A model generated the notes under the pieces. That model saw only the letters and a list, made by a program, of their open reading frames with translations, was not told where the DNA came from and searched no databases. The translations under genes were made by a program, and so were the position numbers. Shown here one piece after another: positions 45,091 to 52,600 of a stretch of DNA of 64,000 nt (position 1 is its first letter; the number at the start of each line of letters is the position of its first letter). Origin of the DNA: Candidatus Bathyanammoxibius amoris (GTDB taxonomy: Bacteria > Planctomycetota > Brocadiia > Brocadiales > Bathyanammoxibiaceae); the NCBI GenBank assembly GCA_024451685.1, contig JAMXCW010000003.1, positions 62,001 through 126,000 of the forward strand, given 5' to 3'.

Positions 45091-46110
45091 ATGAAGATGA
45101 ATCCTGAGCGTCTCTTTTTATGTCTTTTTGCGGTACTCGTAGTCCTGGTGTTGGGAGGGAAGCTGCCCCTCGCGGCAGATACCGAAACCGAAAAAACACC
45201 CCGCATAGTTTTTGAAGAGGACTCACACGACTTTGGCGTGGTCTACAAGGGAGAAAAGGCTACCCACAGCTTTAGATTCACTAACGCGGGCGCCGGTGAC
45301 CTGGTAATAGAAAGGGTCAAGACGTCCTGCGGCTGCACGGCGGCCGCGCCTTCTAACAAGACGATTCCACCGGGAAATCGGGCGGAGATAGAGGTGGCCT
45401 TCAAGTCGGGCGTCTTCAGGGGCAACATCCGTAAGACTGTGACCGTTACCACGAATGACCCGGAGACACCGAGCTATGTCCTTACCATTAAGGCAAACGT
45501 CCTTGAAGAGGTTGTTGCCGAACCGCGGCAGCTATTTTTTGAACCTGTAAAGCAGGGGCAGTCCGTTACCATGAAGGTGGAGATAAAACCCGTTACAGAC
45601 CTGGAGCTGAAAATAAAAAGGGTTAGAGCGGCCAGTCCTGTCTTAAAGCTGCGTCACAAGAAGAAGGGCGAGGAAAACACCTACATCCTTGAGGTGTCCA
45701 CCAGGAAAGACGCCCCTCTGGGCAGGTTTGCAGGCGACATTCAGGTGTTTACAAATAGTAAGAGGCAGGGCGTGCTTGTCATACCGTTCTTTGGAGAGAT
45801 AATAAGTGACGTGTCCGTCTTCCCGGCCAAGGTCTCTTACGGTGTGGTGCGGAAGGGCAAGGAGACTATGAGACAAATACTTATCACCGTACACAAAAAG
45901 GACGTGAAACTTAAGAGCTTTGACGTTGAACCCGACTACCTCTCCCTGCACCTCATACCTGACACGAACAATTACTTCCACCGACTGGAGATAACGGTTG
46001 GCAAGGACGTCCCCGTGGGAAGAATCGAGGGCAAGCTGAAGATACACACTACCAGTAAGGACCAGCCACTCCTGACCGTACCGATCTACGGCGTAGTTAA
46101 GGAAGGCTGA
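45091..46110 (+). CDS. DUF1573-containing exported protein
   Basis: 339 aa from the ATG at 45091 (a TTG at 45079 is the longer option). A signal peptide (FLCLFAVLVVLVLGG) is followed by an ASH/Hydin-like Ig domain with the DUF1573 signature: DHDFG-like SHDFGVVYKGEKATHSFRFTNAG, then VKTSCGCTAA and PPGNRAEIEV. Two more Ig-like modules fill the rest, each with LxVPIYG or similar at the end. The CGC motif is a hallmark of the family, whose function is unknown. The stop overlaps the next start (TGATG), so the pair is translationally coupled. Confidence 0.8.
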   Translation: MKMNPERLFLCLFAVLVVLVLGGKLPLAADTETEKTPRIVFEEDSHDFGVVYKGEKATHSFRFTNAGAGDLVIERVKTSCGCTAAAPSNKTIPPGNRAEIEVAFKSGVFRGNIRKTVTVTTNDPETPSYVLTIKANVLEEVVAEPRQLFFEPVKQGQSVTMKVEIKPVTDLELKIKRVRAASPVLKLRHKKKGEENTYILEVSTRKDAPLGRFAGDIQVFTNSKRQGVLVIPFFGEIISDVSVFPAKVSYGVVRKGKETMRQILITVHKKDVKLKSFDVEPDYLSLHLIPDTNNYFHRLEITVGKDVPVGRIEGKLKIHTTSKDQPLLTVPIYGVVKEG

Positions 46111-47468
46111 TGAGACCAGTGGGCCCCATAATTTTCTTCTTTTGCCTCCTTACACCTCTCTACATAAATTGCGCATACGGTACTTCTGAGAGACTACATG
46201 ATAATGATACGGAGATTACCATCGCTTTTACCGGCGAAGAAAATGGCTATCTGGAACCCTGCGGCTGCGAGCAGAGACGCACAGGCGGTATAGCGAAGAG
46301 GCAGAGCTTGCTTGCGGTCCTGCGGCTGGCCGGTAAGACAGTCCTACCCCTGAGCCTGGGCGACCTTGCCGGTCACCGGAAGAGACAGGATGAGATTAAG
46401 ATAGAGACGCTGGCGCAGGCCCTTGCAGACATGCAGTACACAGTCCACAACCTCGGCGAAAAGGACCTGCAGATGGGCCTGAAAGTAATTAGCTACACCT
46501 TTTTCCCGGATCGTGTCAAACTGCTTTCCTCAAACGTAGCGCTGACCGATTCGCTGGGTATTGAGGTGCACCCATATGTCGTCGAGGAGTTCCTGATTGA
46601 TGACAGGAAGGTAAGGGTGGGCATCCTGGGTATACTCTCCCCGGAGCTTATCGAGACCGCACCGCATGGAGTGGAAGTAACCCCTCCTTCAGAGGCCGTT
46701 GGCCGTCTAATTGAAGAACTAAAGGACGTGGACCTTTTGGTCCTCATGGCTCACGCAGGGTTTGAGGAGGCGGTCAGGCTGGCCGGGGAGTTCCCGGAGT
46801 TCCAACTCGTTATTTCAGGCCATAACGAAGACGAACCTGTAATTGAGCAGATTGGCGATACGGTGGTAGCCGCGTGCGGCAGTAAGGGAAAGTATGTGGG
46901 GCTGTTTCACTACCGGCCCGGGGACGAGGAGACAGACCTCGAGATGGTTGAGTTAGATGAGCGTTATGAGGATTCTAGTCAGATGGCAGGGCTCCTCAAG
47001 GGCTATCAGCAGAGGCTGAGGGACGAAGACCTCCTGGGCAGGGTGGAAAAGTTCCCATATGACGACGGGGCTGCCTACGCCGGTAACGCCGTCTGTGGTG
47101 CGTGTCACCCGGCAATCTTCGAACACTGGAAGACGACCCCGCACGCCTCGGCCCATGAGACCCTGGTAAAGGCGGAACATGACTACGATCCGGAATGTGT
47201 GGCCTGTCATGTTACAGGTCTTTATTACCGGGGTGGCTTTACGTCTGTAGAGAAGACCCCGGAGCTAAAGGACGTCGGGTGTGAAGAGTGTCATGGACCG
47301 GGAAGTCAACACGTGGAAGCGGCCCGGAACGGGCTCAAGACGAAGGACTACGGTAAAACGGGACCCCGCGGCTGTGAGACATGCCACGATGTGGACCATA
47401 GCTCACAATTCCAATACGAGAACTACTGGCTGAGAATGGCCCACCCCAAGGAACAACCCAAGAACTGA
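46110..47468 (+). CDS. 5'-nucleotidase-like domain fused to tetrahaem cytochrome
   Basis: 452 aa, exported (signal IIFFFCLLTPLYINC). Residues about 35-310 resemble the metallophosphoesterase of UshA-type 5'-nucleotidases: GYLEPCGCEQRRTGGIAKR, VRVGILGILSPE, DVDLLVLMAHAG and VISGHNED. The DxH and GNH(D/E) metal ligands of active enzymes are not evident. Residues 327-452 carry four CxxCH sites (Cys329, 363, 391, 422) with the cytochrome c-554-like pattern HWKTTPHA and GCEECHGPGSQH. The protein is likely a periplasmic electron carrier or redox sensor. Coupled to the DUF1573 gene upstream. Confidence 0.8.
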   Translation: MRPVGPIIFFFCLLTPLYINCAYGTSERLHDNDTEITIAFTGEENGYLEPCGCEQRRTGGIAKRQSLLAVLRLAGKTVLPLSLGDLAGHRKRQDEIKIETLAQALADMQYTVHNLGEKDLQMGLKVISYTFFPDRVKLLSSNVALTDSLGIEVHPYVVEEFLIDDRKVRVGILGILSPELIETAPHGVEVTPPSEAVGRLIEELKDVDLLVLMAHAGFEEAVRLAGEFPEFQLVISGHNEDEPVIEQIGDTVVAACGSKGKYVGLFHYRPGDEETDLEMVELDERYEDSSQMAGLLKGYQQRLRDEDLLGRVEKFPYDDGAAYAGNAVCGACHPAIFEHWKTTPHASAHETLVKAEHDYDPECVACHVTGLYYRGGFTSVEKTPELKDVGCEECHGPGSQHVEAARNGLKTKDYGKTGPRGCETCHDVDHSSQFQYENYWLRMAHPKEQPKN

Positions 47469-47742
47469 GTATACAGGGCACGCCCCTTTGTACTTGATTT
47501 TGGTGTGTGTGGATTCTAAAATCAGTGTCTGATATTTTACATCGCTACGCATAAGTAGTGTGATTACTTATAGTTATACTCAAGAGGAAGCTGTAGAGAG
47601 GGACGGGAAGGGGCTGGCAGTTGCCGGCTCAGGCAAAGAAGTCTGCTTTACCGCTGCGCGACCTCAAACCTAGTGTGCTTGCCCGGATAATTTTAGGGGT
47701 ACATTTTAGGGGTACAATGGATAGGTATAAAAAGGAGCCCAC
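47469..47742. other. galT upstream region with perfect 13-bp tandem repeat
   Basis: 274 bp without a gene. TTTTAGGGGTACA occurs twice with no gap at 47691-47716, ending 26 bp before the galT start. TACAAT at 47713-47718 could be a -10 box overlapping the second copy. A 12-codon ORF starts at the ATG at 47717-47719 and overlaps galT. The rest of the gap shows nothing clear. Confidence 0.45.
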
Positions 47743-48762
47743 ATGCCAGAACTAAGAAAAGAACCGGTGTCGGGACGTTGGGTGATTATTGCCACGGAGA
47801 GGGCCCTCAGGCCCACAGACTTTAAAGCCTCGTCGCACAGCATAAAGGCCGGAGGGTTCTGTCCGTTCTGTAGCGGTAACGAGGATAAGACCCCGCCGGA
47901 GATTATGGCCTACAGGGAAAAAGGAACTGAACCCAATAGCAGAGGCTGGAGGGTAAGGGTAGTGCCCAATAAATTCCCCGCCCTGGTAATAGAAGGCAGT
48001 CTGGACAAGCGAGGTGACGGCATTTATGACGTGATGAACGGGATAGGCGCCCATGAGGTGATAGTAGAATGCCCGCAGCATGAGATATCACTCACCGCCC
48101 TTGAACCCGCTCATGTGCAGGAAATACTCTGGACGTACAGGGACAGGCTGGTAGACCTGAAAAAGGACAAGAGGTATGTCTATGGGATGCTGTTTAAGAA
48201 TGTGGGTGCGGCCGCGGGGGCAAGCCTCGAGCACACCCATACCCAGCTTATTGTCACCCCGATAGTGCCGCAGATTGTGGCGGCTGAGATGGAGGGCTCG
48301 CTGACGTTTTACAAATACAGGGGCAGGTGCCTGTTCTGCGACATGATTGCTCAGGAGAGCGCGGGCAAGGTCAGGGTGTTAATGGAGGGGGAACACTTTA
48401 TCACGTTCGCGCCCTTTGCCTCGCGGTTTCCGTTTGAGCTATGGATCCTTCCGAGGAATCATTCCTCCCATTTCGAGAATATACAGAAGTCCGAGGTCGA
48501 GGAACTTGCGGTGACGTTGAGGTCCGCCCTGTGCAGCCTTGAAAGTATACTGGAAGACCCACCCTATAACTTTATCGTACACACGAGCCCGTTTGACCAG
48601 CCGGAACTGGAACATTACCACTGGCACATAGAGGTCATACCCAGACTGACGCGAATGGCCGGTTTTGAGTGGGGCACAGGCTTCTACATAAATCCGGTGC
48701 CGCCGGAGAGCGCGGTCGAGGACCTGCGGAAGGCGGAATGTTTGAAGAAGGTAACGGAATGA
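47743..48762 (+). CDS. galT: galactose-1-phosphate uridylyltransferase
   Basis: HIT-superfamily nucleotidyl transferase of the GalT family, which exchanges UMP between sugar phosphates. 339 aa. LRKEPVSGRWVIIATERA, CPFCSGNEDKTPPE (zinc Cys pair) and WRVRVVPNKFPA are the N-terminal signatures. The active site is EHTHTQLIV (HxHxQ), and HYHWHIEVIPRL is the C-terminal metal site. AAGGAG lies 8 nt before the ATG. In a glycogen cluster it may act as ADP/UDP-sugar phosphorylase (GalT-like) rather than in a Leloir pathway; galK and galE are absent. The stop overlaps the glgA start (ATGA). Confidence 0.9.
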   Translation: MPELRKEPVSGRWVIIATERALRPTDFKASSHSIKAGGFCPFCSGNEDKTPPEIMAYREKGTEPNSRGWRVRVVPNKFPALVIEGSLDKRGDGIYDVMNGIGAHEVIVECPQHEISLTALEPAHVQEILWTYRDRLVDLKKDKRYVYGMLFKNVGAAAGASLEHTHTQLIVTPIVPQIVAAEMEGSLTFYKYRGRCLFCDMIAQESAGKVRVLMEGEHFITFAPFASRFPFELWILPRNHSSHFENIQKSEVEELAVTLRSALCSLESILEDPPYNFIVHTSPFDQPELEHYHWHIEVIPRLTRMAGFEWGTGFYINPVPPESAVEDLRKAECLKKVTE

Positions 48763-50204
48763 AGATAGTGTTCGTTTCCTCGGAGGTTGCGCCATTTGCC
48801 AGGACGGGCGGGCTGGGAGACGTGGCGGGCTCTCTACCGAAAGGCCTGCAAAAGCTTGGTCATGAGGTCTCTGTATTTATACCCCTCTATGGACGAATCC
48901 GGCGTGACGGGTTCAAGCTCACTGCCACGGGCGAGAGCGCGACTGTGCCGGTTCGTGACAAGTCAGTTACCGGTACTGTATACAGTGCATGCCTGCCGGA
49001 GACAGAGATACCCGTCTACTTTATAGAGAATGACGGGTATTACGACAGGGAGGAGTTGTACGTCGACCCCTCTACCGGAAAAGATTATGTAGACAACTGC
49101 GAGCGGTTCTCCTTCTTTTCTCGTGCCGTATTGGAGACGGTGAAATCAAGAGGTGTCAGGCCCGACGTCATCCATTGTAATGACTGGCAGTCAGCAATGA
49201 TTCCCGCCTACCTGAAGAGCATTTACAGGGATGACGACTTCTTCACGGGGATACTTTCAGTGTTGACCATTCATAACCTCGGCTACCAGGGTCTTTTCCC
49301 CAGAGAAGATTTACAGGCCACGGGGCTAGATGCCGGTTACTATAATAAGAGGCAACTGGAGTACTATGGAAATGTTAATTTGTTGAAGGCCGGTATAGTT
49401 TTCTCGGACATAATTACGACGGTAAGTGAGAAATATGCAGAGGAGATACAAACGGAAGAATTTGGAGCGGGTCTTGATGGGGTGCTCAGGGACAGGGGCG
49501 GGGACCTGTACGGCATAATAAACGGGATAGACTACTCGGTGTGGAGTCCGGAGGTGGACGGGCTTATTCCCGCCAGATATGGCCCGGATGACCTGAAAGG
49601 GAAGAATGAATGTAAGAAGCATCTCCTGAGAAAGGCAGGCCTCATAAATCAAGGGGATGCGCCTTTGATAGGAATGATTACAAGACTTGCAGAGCAGAAG
49701 GGAATAGAGCTGTTGATTGAGTGCTGGGAGGAGTTGATGAAGCTGGATATAAGGTTAGCCCTGCTCGGTAGCGGCGAGAAGCGGTACCAGGAGGCCCTGA
49801 AGGATTTAACGGGCAGATATCCGGGCAAGGCGTATGTTTATATTGGGTTTGACAACCGGCTTTCGCATGAGATAGAGGCGGGCGCCGACATGTTCCTGAT
49901 GCCCTCCAGGTACGAACCGTGCGGGCTTAATCAGATGTATAGTCTCAAATACGGGACGGTGCCTATAGTACGTAAAACAGGGGGACTCGCCGACACGATA
50001 AATCCTTCCGTGGGGTTCGTATTTGAACCCTACTCCTCAGGAGAGATGCTGAAGTCTATCCGGGAGGCCGTAGCGGCCTATGGTGACAGGGCTGGATGGG
50101 CGGGGCTTATGAAGACGGGCATGAGCCAGGACTGGTCATGGGATAAGAGTGCCCGGCAGTATTCAGACCTCTACCGTGACGCCCTCAAGGCGACAGGGTG
50201 TTAG
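48759..50204 (+). CDS. glgA: glycogen (starch) synthase
   Basis: GT5 transferase that elongates alpha-1,4-glucan from ADP-glucose. 481 aa from the ATG at 48759, coupled to galT by ATGA; an in-frame ORF starts earlier but inside galT. MKIVFVSSEVAPFARTGGLGDV opens the N-terminal Rossmann domain (the KTGG-type loop here reads RTGG). HCNDWQSA, TIHNLGYQG and NGIDYSVW follow. The C-terminal domain has SRYEPCGLNQMYSLKYGTVPIVRKTGGLADT. glgC further on supplies ADP-glucose. Confidence 0.95.
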   Translation: MKIVFVSSEVAPFARTGGLGDVAGSLPKGLQKLGHEVSVFIPLYGRIRRDGFKLTATGESATVPVRDKSVTGTVYSACLPETEIPVYFIENDGYYDREELYVDPSTGKDYVDNCERFSFFSRAVLETVKSRGVRPDVIHCNDWQSAMIPAYLKSIYRDDDFFTGILSVLTIHNLGYQGLFPREDLQATGLDAGYYNKRQLEYYGNVNLLKAGIVFSDIITTVSEKYAEEIQTEEFGAGLDGVLRDRGGDLYGIINGIDYSVWSPEVDGLIPARYGPDDLKGKNECKKHLLRKAGLINQGDAPLIGMITRLAEQKGIELLIECWEELMKLDIRLALLGSGEKRYQEALKDLTGRYPGKAYVYIGFDNRLSHEIEAGADMFLMPSRYEPCGLNQMYSLKYGTVPIVRKTGGLADTINPSVGFVFEPYSSGEMLKSIREAVAAYGDRAGWAGLMKTGMSQDWSWDKSARQYSDLYRDALKATGC

Positions 50205-50206
50205 AA

Positions 50207-52333
50207 ATGGGCAAGGTTCATTTCGTCTTCGTCCTGCATAACCACCAGCCTGTGGGTAACTTTGACGGCATCTTCAAGAGGGGGTGTAGCAAGGCCTATG
50301 AGCCGTTCATCAGGCTGCTTGGCAGACACCCTGAGGTGCCCGTTGTACTGCACTACTCGGGGAGCCTGCTGGAATGGATTGAGGCCCACCGCCCGGAACT
50401 ATTCGAAAGGATAAAAATACTGGTAAACAGGGGGCAGGTTGAGTTGCTTGGAAGCGGATTTTATGAACCTATCCTGGGGATGCTTCCCGAGATTGATTGT
50501 GTCGGACAGGTCCGTGAATACGGCGACTGGCTCAACTCGCGTTTCGGCACGCGTGCCCGTGGATTATGGCTGACTGAACGTTTCTGGGAACAAACACTGG
50601 TGAAAACCCTGAAGAAGGCGGGTGTGGAATACACGGTGGTGGACGATTCCCACTTTAAACATGCGGGGCTTGCCGAATCCGAACTTTACGGTTACTTTCT
50701 GACGAACAACAGTGGAAAGAAATTGGGGGTGTTTCCCTGCAGCGAGCGGCTTCGCTATTTGATGCCGTTTAAACGTGTGGAGGAGACAATCGAATATCTA
50801 CGCCGCGCCGCCGATACGTGTGAGGATGCCGTTGTGGTGTATGCCGATGACGGTGAGAAGTTTGGGCTCTGGCCAAATACGTTCAGGCGTGTCTACCGGG
50901 ACGGCTGGCTGGAGGACTTTTTTGGCGCACTGCACGAGAACAGGGACTGGATAAGGCCCACCACACTGGGCCGGGTTGTTGATAACGTTAAGCCGAGGGG
51001 AGAGGTGTCTCTGCCCAACGTCTCCTACCGTGAGATGATGGGGTGGGCCGTTCCCGCGAGGGACGTCCCGTCGAAGAGGGGCGTTGCGAAGGGCAGTAAG
51101 CAACCTTCACAAGACGACCTGGCTGCGAGATTTGCGAAAGGCGGCTCCTGGAGAAATTTTCTCACAAAATACCCTGAGGCCAACCAGATGTACCTCAGGA
51201 TGCTGGAGGTAAGTAAAGAGGTCTCATCAAACAAGAATGCGAGGTCAAAGAAGGTAGTCAGGGCAAGACGTGAACTATACAAGGGTCAATGTAACGACGC
51301 CTACTGGCACGGTATGTTTGGAGGGCTCTATCTGCCCCATCTGCGCGCGGCGGTGTACAGGCACCTGCTGGCGGCCGAGGAGATGACCGATTCCCGAAGG
51401 GGCGTATGCCTGGAGACGCACGACTACGACCTTGACGGGACGGATGAATTCAAGGTGATAGGACCCAAACTAAACGCCTATTTCAAACCCTCGCGAGGGG
51501 GCCACCTGTATGAACTTGATTACAGGCCAAAATGCGTAAACCTCATGAATACGCTGACAAGACGTGAAGAGGCGTATCACAGAAAACTCCGGCATAAAAA
51601 GAAACCGGCACGTGAAGAAGGGGCGAAGAGTATACACAAGCTTACACAGAAGACAAAAAAAGGCGTGGGGAAGGAGCTTGTTTACGACAGATATCAAAAA
51701 GAGGGTCTCATAGACCACTTCTTTGCCCCCGGCACGAGGCTGGTGGATTTTGTAAAGGGAAAGGCGGTTGAACTGGGTGACTTTGTTGCATCGCCCTATC
51801 GTTCAAGCATGAAGAGGTCCGGGGGAAAGATGACGCTGCGAATGTCGCGTACGGGCATTTTGAAAGCTGACGGAAAAGAACTCCCCCTGACGGTGACAAA
51901 GATAGTAGAACCGGTGTCTTCTCCGCCCTCACTCCATATCAGATATCTCCTGGAGAACCTGTCTGATGACGAGATGGAATTCACGTTTGGTGTGGAGTTT
52001 AATCTGTCTATGTCCGCGGGCAGGGCCCCCGGAAGGTACTATCTGTCTGAAGATGGTACCAGGGCGGGAAACCTGGCCATGAAGGGCTGCCTTTCGTCAC
52101 AGTCAGAGTTAACAGTGGTGGATGAAGGTGTCGGCCTGATGGTCTCGTTTGGGTTATCCCCCGATGCGGACGTATGGGTATGCCCGGTTGAAACTGTCTC
52201 GCAGAGTGAGTCAGGGCTTGAAAAGGTGTATCAATGCTCGACGGTGCTGCCCAACTGGGGCCTGACGCTAGAGCCCGGAGGAAAGTGGGAGGCAGAGATA
52301 AAGAAACATATAACAGAAACCAGGCCCGTTTAG
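50207..52333 (+). CDS. GH57 4-alpha-glucanotransferase / alpha-amylase
   Basis: 708 aa. The ATG at 50207 has AGGGTG 6 nt upstream, overlapping the glgA stop; a GTG at 50198 is the alternative. GH57 regions: LHNHQP (region 1), GSGFYEPIL (region 2), LWLTERFWE with the likely nucleophile Glu (region 3), VVYADDGEKFGLWP with the likely acid Asp (region 4) and the helical ETHDYDLDG (region 5). The C-terminal half (DUF1925/DUF1926-type beta domains) ends in LPNWGLTLEPGG. Probably remodels or trims alpha-glucan beside GlgA. Confidence 0.88.
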   Translation: MGKVHFVFVLHNHQPVGNFDGIFKRGCSKAYEPFIRLLGRHPEVPVVLHYSGSLLEWIEAHRPELFERIKILVNRGQVELLGSGFYEPILGMLPEIDCVGQVREYGDWLNSRFGTRARGLWLTERFWEQTLVKTLKKAGVEYTVVDDSHFKHAGLAESELYGYFLTNNSGKKLGVFPCSERLRYLMPFKRVEETIEYLRRAADTCEDAVVVYADDGEKFGLWPNTFRRVYRDGWLEDFFGALHENRDWIRPTTLGRVVDNVKPRGEVSLPNVSYREMMGWAVPARDVPSKRGVAKGSKQPSQDDLAARFAKGGSWRNFLTKYPEANQMYLRMLEVSKEVSSNKNARSKKVVRARRELYKGQCNDAYWHGMFGGLYLPHLRAAVYRHLLAAEEMTDSRRGVCLETHDYDLDGTDEFKVIGPKLNAYFKPSRGGHLYELDYRPKCVNLMNTLTRREEAYHRKLRHKKKPAREEGAKSIHKLTQKTKKGVGKELVYDRYQKEGLIDHFFAPGTRLVDFVKGKAVELGDFVASPYRSSMKRSGGKMTLRMSRTGILKADGKELPLTVTKIVEPVSSPPSLHIRYLLENLSDDEMEFTFGVEFNLSMSAGRAPGRYYLSEDGTRAGNLAMKGCLSSQSELTVVDEGVGLMVSFGLSPDADVWVCPVETVSQSESGLEKVYQCSTVLPNWGLTLEPGGKWEAEIKKHITETRPV

Positions 52334-52600
52334 TACGTGCGGGAAGATCACAATATTATCGGAGTCCAGTCTGCGCCCCCCCCAAAAATGGTGGATTTCC
52401 AACCTGAGGCGGATCGCTGGTGTAATCCACTGACACAGTCAGTGGACTCCAAAAATTATATAAGTAGTTAGCGGAAATGCGGATTTTTGTAGAGGTATGT
52501 AGCAAGAAACTTAAGGAATTTCCAGGTTTTATCGGGTAAAATATATTTTTGAGAAGGGAAGTTTAAAGTATTGGTTGTGCAAGGCCATGAAGGTGTGGAT
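52334..52600. other. gap between GH57 and kinase genes
   Basis: 267 bp. A perfect 9-bp hairpin TCCACTGAC / GTCAGTGGA with loop ACA lies at 52426-52446. It has no T-run, but could end the galT-glgA-GH57 transcript. A Rho-like C-rich stretch (52372-52383) is just before it. No gene seen. AT-rich sequence at 52500-52560 may hold the kinase promoter. Confidence 0.45.
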
